Below are positions 24,016 through 35,316 of a DNA stretch of 64,000 nt, one piece after another (the stretch's first letter is position 1; each line of letters starts with the position of its first letter). Source of the stretch: Roridomyces roridus (taxonomy: Eukaryota > Basidiomycota > Agaricomycetes > Agaricales > Mycenaceae); assembly GCA_029378245.1 (NCBI GenBank), contig JARKIF010000034.1, forward strand, positions 124,001 to 188,000, given 5' to 3'. The translations under genes and the position numbers were made by a program. Below the pieces are notes generated by a model. It saw only the letters and a program-made list of their open reading frames with translations, did not search any database and was not told the DNA's origin.

Positions 24016-26468
24016 ATGCCATCCGTTAAACGCTCCTCGGACTCCCCGCCCGCGCCAAAAAAGGCCAGAAAGAGCGAAAAGAACGAGACTAAGCCAGCGA
24101 AGGGCAAGGTAAGTGCGTACGAAATGGCTAGTTCGTTTACATATAGTCTTTTCAGGCTGCGAAGCTTTCCCTTCTACCGACTCTGCCTCTCGATGTACTC
24201 TTCGAGATCTTCGGAATCTTGAAGCCCACGGATTTACTCACTCTCAGTCGAACGACCAAGGATTTCCGGCGTCTGTGTATGTCCACGTCACGCTCATTTT
24301 TTTTCTTCTCTTCTCATCTACGCGTAGTGCTTCATAAATCCGCCGTTTCGATATGGAAGACGTCTTTACGCCAGATCTCCGTCCCCGCGTGCCCACCAGA
24401 CATGTCAGAGCCCTCTTGGGTCAATCTCCTGTTCAGCCCTTTTTGTCACGGCCCTGTACGTCCCCTGAAACCTTGAATGACGCGTCGATTCACGCGTAAT
24501 AGGACTGCTCGCATCGTTCTCAGAAAGTGGATTGGTTGTTGAGGATCCGGCTCTGCGATAAATGTGCTAGAACATCCGATATGTGCGTGGACTGTCTCTA
24601 TCGATGTGCTCGACTGAGTTGTTTTAGGTTGCGCCCGGATAGAGACGTCGAGAAGGACGTTCTGGAGTGTATACCGGTCTCTTCTACCTTCCGGGTCTTG
24701 GGGCGTGCGTACTCGATCAACGGGTTCACACTGATTCTAACTGCCCTGCAGACAAGGGACCGTGCTGTCTGGATAAAGATGTGCAACATTTCACCGAGAT
24801 CCTTGAATCGGAGAAAGATAAAGAGGCGTTCATTGAGGAAAGGAAAGACGTGAGTTCAGAGACGAAGAACGACCGATGAATATTGACCGGGTATTTAGGC
24901 GTTGGAAGCTCGGAAATCGGTATGCTTGTGCCCATTCTATACCTTCCGTCTCTAAACTACTCGCTAGCATGCAAAGGCATGCACTTCGTGGATCGAGAGT
25001 ATGAAATCGGAGCGTGAAGACGAACTTTCTGAGATCAGAAGTCAACGCAGGAGCGAGTGAGTCTGGCACGCCAAACCAAATTCTCGCTGACAGGATATCT
25101 TTCCAGTATTTTTGACAAACTTGAAGAGCTGGGTTTTATCGAGGAGCTCGAATATCTTGAAGGCCTCGACGGGCGTTGGGATATTCGACCACCACTTGTA
25201 CTGTTCAACGACCACGCCGACATGAAAATCAGCAAACCATTGACGGAGCGCAACTGGAAGAACATGCAGCAGCGCGTCGTCCAGTACATGAATGGCGTCC
25301 GGGATCATATGCACGCCGCGGATCGCCTTGATATCGTTCGTCAACGCGAGGAGGTGGCGATTTCGGCTTGGGTTCAGTTCAGGATGCGGTTTCCTGCCGA
25401 GAGGCTTCTCCCATCTGGGTCTGATGTGCTCTCTTGGCCGGAAGTGAAAGCTATCACGGAACTTCATTCGTGTATCCCTCACCGGTACAAGGACGATGAT
25501 TTCAGTCGCATGCATCCTGGACCCGCACCAATCTTCCCGTCTTCGTTCACCCAAATCTTCGAGGACATGGCTGGATTCCTTTCGCGGTGGGAGGAGAGCC
25601 GAGTCCACGATCTCGCTGTGAGCAACGGAGTGGGGAGTTTATTGAGCATCTGGGGCTCCTCTCCTCAAGATATCAAGGACCTCCAGCTGGCGACGTGTGT
25701 CTTTGCCTGCGAAGACCCACAGAACATTCACCACCGGATGAGCCACTACGATGGGTTCTATCCATGTATGTGGTACCCCGAATTCCTCCACCATCCGTGC
25801 AACACTGTTGGCAAGCCCGTTGAGGACAAGGACGTCCCGAGTAACCCAGCGCTGAAAGCCCCAGATGATTTTCCGTGGGTTCACAGGAAGGAATGGAATA
25901 TGCACTCCATGTTCTTTGACGAGAAGGCGAGTAGGGCAACGAAAAAGGTCATCGCTGCGTGCGGGTTGAATGCGGATTATACGACGGTGGAAAATATGGA
26001 CGAGCGCGATCCGTGGCTGATTTGTTTGAAGTGCAGTTATGGAGCAAAGTGCGACGGACAAAGAGGAAGGAGGGTGATGCCGTGGCGGAATGCGGTCAGT
26101 TTTTGTTCCTCTAGTCTTGTCCCGAAACTTACGGCCTATAGGTCCAGCACACGATGTTGAAGCACTGGGGCGATGCTTCTGTGACTTGGGAAAAGGTGAA
26201 CGATGAAAGTGTGAGGGAGGCGCGCAAGCTTTCTGCCGCGAAAAGCGTCACACCTACCAATGGTTGGCGATGTGCACATTGTCGTGACTCGGCAAAGGAG
26301 CGCAAGGGTCGGGACACGGAGCAGGCGATCAAGTTGCACATCCGCGACAAGCACAAAATTCAGGGCGGAGGTGTTTTGGGAAGGGATTACCATAGAGCTT
26401 TGGATTGCCCGCCTTTGAAGGCGTCGGTGCAGATGACACCGACGGCGAATGAAGTAGCTACAAATTGA
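24016..26468 (+). CDS. F-box protein with CxxC/C2H2-like modules (paralogue C)
   Basis: This is a more distant member of the family at 5.6-11.0 kb. It starts MPSVKRSSDSPPAPKKARK (basic, NLS-like). The F-box follows across an intron: LPLDVLFEIFGILKPTDLLT then LHKSAVSIW. A Cys-rich segment (KVDWLLRIRLCDKCART) matches the CTKC part of A and B. The long exon 25,120-26,095 carries the helical domain (MRFPAERLLPSGSDVLSWPE), LATCVFACEDPQ, a WYPEFLHHPC segment and LICLKCSYGAKCD followed by MPWRNAV. After a short intron come WRCAHCRDS and LHIRDKHKI, the terminal C2H2-like finger. The shared module order argues for common descent. The acidic YG-rich tail of A and B is absent. Confidence 0.78.
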
Positions 26469-26548
26469 ATTTCTTGAAACCTTCCCGATTGGGTCTGCTG
26501 GACGAGTAGCCAAACAAGTCCACTCTCACTCTCTCAATCCGCATCGTT

Positions 26549-27649
26549 ATGGCTGACGTCGCTGCTCCGCCGCCACCCACCGCAGTGCCTGTGGTGCCCA
26601 TGGAGGGCGTCGTCGCCGAGGCCCCTGCTGTCCCTGAAGTCCCCGCCGAGCCAGCAGAGCCGGAATTCACCTCCGAGACGCTGTATATCCAAAACTTGAA
26701 CGAAAAGATCAAGATTGACGGTATCCTGCTCCCCTGCTGCCCATATGCTGCTTCTGAGTTTTCTCTGTAGTAATGAAGGCGTCTCTGCGTGGCCTCTTCA
26801 AGTCCTACGGCGAAGTTTTGGACGTCGTGGCGCACAGCAACCTACGGATGCGCGGGCAGGCTTTTGTGTCCTTTACTTCGGCTGATATCGCCAAGAAGGC
26901 GATGAGGGAGGTCCGTGGGTTCCCACTGTACTCTAAACCCATGGTGCGTCCAGTTGGTACAGCTCATTCAGACTGCTAAAGTCACTATACAGCAAATATC
27001 GTTCGCGAAATCGCGGTCGGATGCGGTGGTTAAGAGGTTCGACGAGGGGAATTACGAGGCGCACAAGAACGCGAGGACGCAACACAAAAGTGCGTCTGCA
27101 GTCATTCTACTGCATGCAACTGACTCAAAAAACGACCTAGTGACGACACGATACACGAACCCACTAAAACAAAAACTCAAGGCTAAGCGTCTGGCGACCG
27201 AGAGTATGTTTTCATTTCCTTTCCCTTTGTACCTTGCTCATTTGGCGTATAGTGGACGGCGCAGCTGCCGCACCCGCGCCCAAACGGCCGAATGTGCAAA
27301 TGCCGGACGAGTACCTCCCCCCCAACAAGATTTTGTTCTTGCAAAACCTACCCGAGACTGTTACGAAGGAACAGCTCATATCGATGTTTTCACAGTGCGT
27401 TAGTTTTCTGTCTTTGCCCTCCTATCCTGACCGTCTTTGCAAGATACCCAAATTTGTACGAAGTGCGGCTCATTCCCACCAAGAAAGACATTGCCTTCGT
27501 CGAGTTCCTGGACGAGACCAGCTCTGGTGTGGCCAAGGACGCACTGCACAACTACAAGTTGGATGGAGAGAACAAGATCAAGGTTACAACTCCTTTCTCT
27601 TGGAAGTTTTCAACTGACTGTTTCCCAGATCACATTCGCAAGGAAATAA
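26549..27649 (+). CDS. U1A/U2B''-type spliceosomal protein (two RRMs)
   Basis: Starts MADVAAPPPPTAVPVVPMEG at 26,549. RRM1 begins with TLYIQNLNEKIKID and continues after an intron with SLRGLFKSYGEVLDVVA and RGQAFVSFTSADIAKKAM; QISFAKSRSDAV follows, as in U1A/U2B''/Drosophila SNF. A basic linker (NPLKQKLKAKRLATE) precedes RRM2: ILFLQNLPETVTKEQLISMF, then NLYEVRLIPTKKDIAFVEF and the C-terminal ITFARK before the stop at 27,649. These proteins bind stem-loops of U1 and U2 snRNA. The U1 and U2 forms cannot be told apart by eye, and many fungi have a single protein for both. About seven short introns. The KKDIAFVEF in RRM2 is the RNP1 strand and is intact. Confidence 0.88.
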
Positions 27650-27783
27650 CCTTGCGTCTCTCTTACTGTCGTGTACTTGCCGGTTTGTCTGTTTTTGTAT
27701 TATGTACGAATAATAATGACCCTGCGTCAGTTTTTTTGGATCGTCTCCCGGGCGTGTACCGCGATTGCCCAACGGGTAGCGGC

Positions 27784-29926
27784 TCATCTGACTGGAGCTG
27801 TCTCGGACAGACTAGACTGCGACTGTACAGGTGTATAGACGCGCGAATCAGGGTGCTGGCGGCAAGTCAGCCAAGGTCTCGGACGTAGAAAATATGTATC
27901 ACCTCTATAGGCTTCCCAAGCAGGAAGAACCCTCGCTTTCGTATCCACATCGACCCAGCGCATATGCTCCTGGTCAATCATACCCATCTGGTCCAGCTCC
28001 CCAAACGAACGATTCCATCCCAAGCCAAACGCAGCCGCTCTGCAAACAACCGAGCTGTACGGGCGTATGAGAATCGATTGTCGGATAATGAAAGTAAAGA
28101 TGAACAGACCTCACGGTACAGACAGTTCCGTCCGGAGTGATATCGTCATCGCTCGCCCATGTACCGCTAAGCACAGCGAAATCAACGACCATCCCGCGCG
28201 TCGCCTTGACGCGGACCTGCTCGTCGAGGTCCTTCCAAGCGTCCTGGAAATACTCACCAGGGCTGGCGAGGCCCCTTAGTTCCTCGCTTTCACTTGCGGA
28301 GAGCGAGAACACGCGGTCTGGGGAGAAGGACGAAGCGAACTCGTTGGCGGCCTCGGGTGAATCTGACGCGATGTACACAAAGGGCTGGACGAGCCGTTCG
28401 TCGTTGGAAGGCGACATTTCCAGACCCAAACGCGTCCACGATTGGACTACTGCGTCGACGTACTCGGAGAGGGCGATGTAATTTTGGCCGTAGGGTAGAC
28501 GCCAGGTGGGTTTACGATCTCCGCGCCGGATATGTACAGCTAGATAGCCCATGGGCGTACCGTCGTCTGATCGCGGATTCCGGTAGTGCGCTGTGACTTT
28601 TTCCGACAGCTCTTGTCGTGCGGATTGGATGAGTTGAGCGGTCTGTGCGTTGGGGCGGATGGTTTCCGAAAAAGACTTGAAGCCAAATTCGTAGAAGGGT
28701 TTCATGCGGTTGAGATTATGGCCGTACGGATCCGCGTAATGTTCCATAAAGTCATGGTCGAGGTGATGTCTTGCTGTACGAGAGTTCATGAGCCAGTGTC
28801 TGAGAAAAGCGTCAAATCGAGGGTCAAAGAGCAAAGAAGATGATCAAACCTCGCAGTTCGTGGGCAGGCGACGAATTCTGCGCCGCGTTATTATTCCGTT
28901 CAACTTTAATTTCAAGCGACTTACCCTCTGGCGGAGGAGGTCGGCAACCGGGCTCAGGTCCAGGCTGGCCAGCTTGCACGTCTTCAAAATAGTCACTCCA
29001 TTTTCCACGATTCCAAAACCTGTCGTCCACAAAGAATGTAGCATTGCGCTAGTCCCTCGTCAGCGAACGAATAGATATTAAGAGCAAAAAAGACGCACCT
29101 CACGAGCCAAAGCCGCTACCTGCGCCATCAACGCCAAATCCGTCAACAGCCCCGCCCATCCATCGAGCTGATAAGTCATCGTGCGACTGCAAATGGACGA
29201 CTCGTCGGGAGAAGCCTCGTACCCCACCTGCTCGTCGACATGCAGGACGTCATAGTACATCCCACTCTTGTCCGTGCCCCAATACGGCGTCTGGGCCCGA
29301 ATGCCACTGTCCATCTTGAGACACTCGGCACGGTACTCCAACGGGTCGAGTGGGAAACTCGTATAGTTTTCGTACGAGATGAGGATGATGTTTGGCGGTG
29401 GTTGCTGCTGCTGTATTGGCGTAGACGTAGGCATAGTAGAAGTGGGCATAACCTCCAAGTCACCCGCCGCCTCCGATTCAGACACATTCGTCGTAACCCC
29501 GACATACTTCTTGAGCGCCTCGGGCTCCCGCAACGAAAAGAACACAAGTACGAGCAGTACAGCCGCCACAGACGAGTACAGCGCAAGCGGTAGACGGGAT
29601 AGTATCTTGTCCGTCGTCAGTCCCGTCCGCTTCGGGGCATGTGCATCGAAATCATCGCCCCGACTTCGGTAGCCAGTTGTTGCAGGGAAGCTGTCGCTGG
29701 CAGACGATGAAAGTAAAGGAGCTTGCTGCTGCTGGACGACAGAGCTGTAGTTGTCGTCGTCGTCAAAGTCTACTTGTTCGAGCTCTGCAGCAGTATACGC
29801 TTCCTCCGCCCGTCCGGCGCGCGAGTGAGGAGTGCGTGGTGTGAGTTGGGTATCAAAACGGGGGTATGAGCCGGTCGACGCATTCGAGAGCGGAGCAGGT
29901 CGCGGCATAGACAGCTGGTGGTTCAA
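27784..29926 (-). CDS. Type II membrane glycosyltransferase, fucosyltransferase-like
   Basis: An N-terminal cytoplasmic region of about 110 residues (low complexity, many Ser/Gln/Asp) precedes a single transmembrane segment (LALYSSVAAVLLVLVFFSL). A luminal domain follows with TYQLDGWAGLLTDLALMAQV, FFVDDRFWNRGKW, and after two introns YLAVHIRRGDRKPTW, PFVYIASDSPEAANEF and a C-terminal block with KATRGMVVDFAVLSGTWA. The HIRRGD motif and the following serine/aspartate strand are hallmarks of the GDP-fucose-binding site of alpha-1,6- and O-fucosyltransferase-type enzymes. Golgi location is expected from the type II topology. The C-terminal end (stop 27,784) is less certain because the last 60 residues are not typical. 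The start is at 29,926, or a downstream Met at about 29,908. Confidence 0.75.
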
Positions 29927-30027
29927 GACACGGAACGACGGCGACCATCATCGCGTTGAGGGAATGCCGCAAAAATACCATCAACCAATACATTCGACCA
30001 AACCCAAAAAGAACAGGAAAAATTCTA

Positions 30028-31475
30028 CTAAGCATTGCTCGCGACATTTCCAGCCACACCCTTGGCAGGCGCAGGAGCAGGACTACCACCAACGACGCCG
30101 CCAACCGTTTCGACACCTCCACCAGCAGCACTGCCGACCGTGGTTGCAGCACCTGTCGCAGGCGCAGGCGTAACACCCTTGGCCGTGCCCATGTGCGCTC
30201 CGCCTTCGCTTACAGTCAAGGGTACGTCTCCTTCAGCAGTACCAAGGGCGCCTCCAGCAGTCCCAGCAACTACTCCAGCATTCTGAGAGACGGGAGAGGG
30301 TACTGTGCTGCCGGCCTTGGCGGTGACGACAGACGGAACATCGAGGACGACCGAGGTGGCCGTGCCTGGCGCACCAGCTGCTGGGGCGGGAACTTGGGGA
30401 GGGACTTGGCGGCGGGACATCCAGCGACGGACGGGAAGGGGAGCTTGGGCGGCTCGACGGACAAGGTTGTCTGCATCCATGACGATTGCCTTGACCTCAT
30501 CGACAGTCTTCTCCGCCGTACCGACGTTGGATATGACTGGTCCGGGAACGGCGACAGCAGGAACTGGGGACAGGGCAACGGGAACGGGTGGTAGGCCACC
30601 TACGGGCAGCGCAACAGGGACGGTAGGCGTGGGCAGTGGAACGGGAAGGACGGGCGGTGCAACAGTGTCGGGAAGAGAGGGCGGGGTAACGGGAAGGGGT
30701 GGTATGACACCTGTGGGCAGAGGAGGAACAGGCAAGGTATCGCGACGAGCAAGGCCGCCCGTTGGTTCTGCGGAGGCGCTAGTTGATGACATCTCGGGCG
30801 TGTTGGGAGGATTCGTGGGGAGAGAAGACGAGGAGGATGTTGTAGGAGCGTAATCGGCGGCAGCGACAGGTGAAGAAGGTCCATCCTCGTCGTCGTCGTC
30901 ATCGTCATCGTCCGGCTCTCCATCTTCAGCACCGTCATCTTCATCATCATCTCCGGACTCTGGTTCGTCGTCACCATCGTCTTGGCGGGAAGCGTCGGGT
31001 GAGGAATCGGAACTGTCGCTTTGGAGTGCGTGGATTACGCTCTGCAGCACCTGTATGGCTTCCTGGTTACTGGGCCGCTGGGCGAGTAGAGCCTGCTTCC
31101 CACTCGGCGCGGCGTCACATGTGGCGAGGCTATCGAGGACTCCACAGGCCAAGCCACTCAAACCGAGAATGTCGAGCAATTTGCCGCGTTCCTCGAGCTC
31201 GTGGTCTGCGATGAGATATGAGCTCTGGGATGACTCGCCCAATACAAAACACGCGTACCTGTGGAACGAGCCTGTTCAATCGACTCTTGCATGTTGGATG
31301 GGCGAAGGTTTCTTCCAGCCATCGAGTCTCGGCGAGAGGCGAGGTCGTGTCCACTGGGCGAGCTGGTCAAACCTGCTTCTGAGGTGGAGGGTTCGCCTGC
31401 GGGAGCAGCGAGACTGGACGACGAGGTGGAGATGGCGAGGGCGAACAACAGCGAGGAACTAGAAGAGATCTTCAT
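30028..31475 (-). CDS. Secreted acidic, Pro/Val-rich protein with dibasic sites
   Basis: Starts MKISSSSSLLFALAISTSSS, a good signal peptide, with likely cleavage after SLAAPA. One intron near 31,250 joins it to a long exon ending at the stop at 30,028; about 475 residues. The mature part has a helical segment (ERGKLLDILGLSGLACGVLD), then a strongly acidic tract of about 40 residues (runs of Asp/Glu at about 30,885-30,985). A long Pro/Val/Leu-rich region follows, with Gly/Ala/Val-rich sequence at the end. Lys/Arg pairs at GLARRD, LVRRA and MSRRQ are possible Kex2 processing sites. Several identical-sized repeats of P-x-P-x-x-V occur. No known domain; a wall-associated or processed secreted protein is a reasonable guess. 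Confidence 0.65.
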
Positions 31476-31643
31476 TGTGGGATAGTTTGGGGAACGAGGG
31501 TTCGTGATAGGGCGTGTGTTGTGGTAGATAGCGAGTGGGAATGAAAGAGATGGTGGTGGTACGGGAAAGAGAAACGTTGGTTAGGAGTTGATGTGCGATC
31601 AAGAATTTATAGGGCCAAACATACGTCGTTTGCTCCGACCAAG
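31476..31643. promoter_or_regulatory. Divergent promoter interval
   Basis: About 168 bp separates the divergent start codons of the secreted protein and the Pro-rich nuclear protein. No specific motif is recognised. Confidence 0.3.
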
Positions 31644-34359
31644 ATGCCCGCAAGAGGGTCCAAGACTGCGCCCATCGAGATATCGTCAGATGAGGAGGAC
31701 GAGGAAGTCATCGTGGAGCAACTTTTGCCTCCTGCAGCGACGTTGGGTACCCATAACTCTCCCTCTTTTTTCTCCTCGTCTCATATCTTCCAACAGTACA
31801 ACCCCGTCAGAAACGCAAGAGAGAAGAATTACACGAAAACAATAACAATAGATTCGGACAGCAGGGAGAAGGGAAAAAGGCCCGCAAACGGCGGCGAAAA
31901 CTGGAGAGGGAAGAAATGGCTCGAGCCCGGCAGCAGGCCATGCTCCCCCCTCCGTTTGCAGTCCTTCCATTCATCCCGACGTTCAATCCATGGGAACCAA
32001 ATGGCTACAATCCGTTCCCTCTCGGACTCCCGCAGCATCCTTTCAATTCCATCCCACCACTCCCACCACCTCCACCCTACGATCCGCACCAGAGGTACCA
32101 GAACCACAGTGGCAGCAGCAGCAGCAGTGGTCCTTCGGCGTGGGTGGCATCCATGGCAGGTAACCAAGACCTGGATTTTTGGGACTCGTATCAGTCGACA
32201 GCGCCCACGCCCCCCGTTGAGTTGCCACCACTGCCGCCTCCTCCTCAACTTCCCCGCATTCCTCCTCCTCCCCCACCGCGTGAGGCTACTCCTCCACCGC
32301 CTCCTCCTGTTGCACCACCCGTGGGCCCCGCCAAAAGTACAACAGTGGTCAAGAAACCTCCATCCCTCACAATTGGTATGAACCCCGACCAAGACAAGCA
32401 CAGTAAACACGGCACCTTCCATCCCTCCGCACAAGTAATCACCTCGCTCTCTGCCCAACCTCAAGCGTACATCCCGAACCCTGCACGAACACTCGTGATG
32501 GAGCAGCTCCCAAAGACACACCGAACCCCCGATTTCATCAAGTCTTGGTGCAAGGGCGCTGCAGACGTACATCCAGTCTATTTTGCCATCGATCCGCCCA
32601 GCGCAAAGGCCTTGGTCGAGTTTGCCACGGCGGATTTGGCAAGACGCGCTTGGGGGAGCCCGAAGCTAGGGGGTCCAATTCAGGATGGATCCAAGGGTTC
32701 ACTGAAGGGGAAACCGCGCGCAGATCTGATTAGGGTGTGGTGGTATCGCGTTGACGGCGTTGGCGCGGGCGCAGGTGTGGGTGAAATCGAGGAAGGTGAA
32801 ATCGAGGGAGATGCAGGCGAGAGGGAGGTCAGCATCCCGCCTGCTCCAACACCCGAGCCTATGCCACTTCTCAGGCGAGAGACGAAGAAGGAGAGGAAAG
32901 CGAGGCTGGCACGTGACCGTCAATCAAAGGCGGATGCGAATGCTCCCCAAGCACAGGCATCCAGCTCGAATGCCAACCACCCGCCTCCAGGGCTGATGCC
33001 CTCCATGTCGCCTTCCCCCGAGTCGCCGCCCCCGGTATACACAACTCCTGTGTGGCCAATCGATGGTCCAGGCTCGTGGGGTTCGCCTGCAGCTCAGATA
33101 ATGGCAGTTCCGGCTAGCCTTCCTCCCAGGCCGCCGCCATCGGCTCCAGCGAACCTTCCTGCAAGGCCACCCCTTCCACCGCAATCGGCTCTTGGCTCGC
33201 ATTGGAACGCCCCTGCACGGCGTCCTGGTTCTTTTGTACCTCCGGTCAATGTTGTTATCGATGTGGATTTAGACATGGAACTCGAGACGCCCAAAAGTGC
33301 TGCTTCCTCGCATCCTCCTCCCGTGCCTCTTGCCATGCCGAGCGTCCCTCCCCCGCTTCCCCCGGTTGTACCTTCTGGTCCTATACCTCTTCCCGCTGCT
33401 CCACCCTTGGAGCCTCGTGCGATGAAGAACGCGCCCAAAGGTCCGCGTGCGCAGCAGAGGCTGAAGGAGTTGGAAGAAAAGATCCGGAGGGGCAGGATGG
33501 AGCTGAGTGCGGCGGTGACAGCGGCGTCGACATCTGAGGGGGATGTAGCAATGCCGATGGCAAGCGAGGTTCCGAAAAAAGAGGAGGGAAAGAGTGTGGA
33601 TTCGAGCAAGATGGAGGAGGACTTGAGGAAGTTGGTGTTGCGGAGCCAGAAGAGTAAGGGGTTGAACAAGGAGAAGGATACGGCCGTGTCAGTGGATGTG
33701 GTTATGGATCCGGTCGAGGAGGAGGAGAAGGGAGAAATGAAGGAGACGTTGGATGACTTGGCGGTGTCTTTCATCACGGAGACGATTCAGTCTATGCCCA
33801 AGGACGCGCCGGTGGTCTTGGCCAAGACGAAACCAGTTGCATCCAAGCCCCCGTCGTCTAAACCGCTCTCCAGCTCGTCCTTGTCTGCGAAGGAAGCGCT
33901 GGCGGCGCGTCAGCGAAGGCTTGAGGCGCAGATAGCGGAGAGCAAGGCATTCATGGAGCGTTTGAAGGTGGCCAAGACCAAGGAGGAGAAGGATCGAGTG
34001 TTGACAGAGATGAGGGAAGCGGACAAAAGGAGGTGCGTCCGTCATTCATTCAACCTTTTCTGGGGACGGGACTGGGTGTGTGATGCTGATTTTTGGTGGG
34101 TAGGGCGATGGAAGAGGCGAGCGATGGGGGTGCAGTGGGTACCGGCGTGCTGCGGGTGTCGATTCCGGCGCCGCAGCCGACCCAATCGCAGACGCAATGG
34201 GAGGGCAGAGAGAAGGCGTTGTCGTTCAAGTGGGAGGAGGCGCCAAAGGTGAAGCTCAAGTGGCCTGACAGTCGGAATGATCTGTGTGTGCTGATTATCA
34301 GCGACGATGAGGAGGGGTCGGAGAGTGAGATGGAGGAGGTGGACGGAGAGTTGATGTGA
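31644..34359 (+). CDS. Pro-rich, RNA-binding-like nuclear protein
   Basis: Starts MPARGSKTAPIEISSDEED at 31,644. Intron about 31,748-31,796 (GTACCC..CCAACAG) leads to a basic exon (KKARKRRRKLEREEMARARQ), then a long Pro-rich region. An RRM-like segment follows (TLVMEQLPKTHRTPDFIKSW .. KALVEFATADLARRAWGS), then GEIEEGEIEGD, a basic helix (KKERKARLARDRQSK) and a second Pro-rich region. A coiled coil (KEALAARQRRLEAQIAESKA) ends at an intron from about 34,033 to 34,104. The last exon ends SFKWEEAPKVKLKWPDSRND plus an acidic tail. About 850 residues. The RRM-like part has the RNP2-like LVMEQL strand but only a weak RNP1, so RNA binding is inferred. It is probably a basidiomycete-specific nuclear protein. 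Confidence 0.68.
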
Positions 34360-34778
34360 ATCTGGGTATGGATTTTATTTCTTTTTTATTCTGCTGGATG
34401 GGAAGCGGGAGGACTACTACACGAAGCCGAGCAAGTGCTTCCTGATCATTCCTTTCAGCCTCTCCCGGTTCTTAACGCAACACAGGTCGATTTGGGGCGC
34501 CGATCACTCGATGCTCGCAAGGTGAGTGTTGAGTCTTGTCGTCGATGCGCTGACAATGTTGATATTTTTCAGTATATACCCAACGTTCAAACGCGGCGCG
34601 CCGCAGGCAGAGGGAGACAGACGCTTCGAGCGCAGAGAAAGACTTTATTTCTCTGTGACTGCGAGGTTCTGCCTGCGATGGTTAAGCTTCCTAGCTTTCT
34701 TTCTCGTCGCATTGTCGGACGAAGTAGAGCTCAGGACTGCTATCTATTTTGTTTGAAATATAAAAAATTTATCTGCGT
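34360..34778. other. Stretch without a confident gene
   Basis: A plus-strand reading at 34,570-34,755 has a hydrophobic end (FCLRWLSFLAFFLVALSD) after a possible GTGAGT..TTTTTCAG intron at 34,520-34,572, so a small membrane protein is possible, but the start is unclear. Confidence 0.3.
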
Positions 34779-35078
34779 TCAATACGTCCTCATTTCCCAT
34801 TCTTCCTCCATTGGCCCAAACCTGCCCTGTGCCCTTCGTCTGGCATGGACGGAGCGGTCTGCGACATTGCCAGCCCGCGCACTCAATACGACGTGTTCCC
34901 AGAGATTCGCTAGAGACTGTTTGATGGGTGTCCCGAGGCAGGACGAGAGGAGGCACCAAAATCTGCAAAAGATTGAGCTACAGATTTGAAGAGAGACTGC
35001 CGGACAGTACAAGAGGCAGGTAATCAGCAAAACGAAGCCGATAATGAGCGGCCAGAGGGCCGCCAAGTCCTCTTGCAT
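34779..35078 (-). CDS. Possible small membrane protein
   Basis: A 99-residue frame starts MQEDLAALWPLIIGFVLLIT and carries a clear hydrophobic segment of about 25 residues, then a second Cys/Leu-rich one, then a basic and finally acidic tail (PMEEEWEMRTY). No family is recognised, and coding evidence is limited to length and composition. It lies 240 bp from the divergent CDF transporter gene. Confidence 0.35.
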   Translation of the reverse strand: MQEDLAALWPLIIGFVLLITCLLYCPAVSLQICSSIFCRFWCLLSSCLGTPIKQSLANLWEHVVLSARAGNVADRSVHARRRAQGRFGPMEEEWEMRTY

Positions 35079-35316
35079 TTGATGGTGCTGGAAGAAGATC
35101 AGCGCGGCCGCAACTGGTCAGCCAGAACCTCACCTGGACCAATGGCAAGTCTCAAGTCAGTCGTTGCCACAGGACTGGGACAGCAAAGAGAACAGCCCAG
35201 TACCATGGCACTGGTACGAGTCTGTACCTCTGTTCTGGCTCTGACGATCTCATTCCACTATCTCGGGTCGTGAACAGAATACTTATCTGACGCCTCCCTC
35301 CCGCGGTCCACCAACC

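Noticed and set aside
30885..30985. Frameshift suspected in the acidic tract of the secreted protein
   Set aside because: The Asp/Glu run is made of in-frame GAT/GAC/GAG codons and the frame continues cleanly on both sides.
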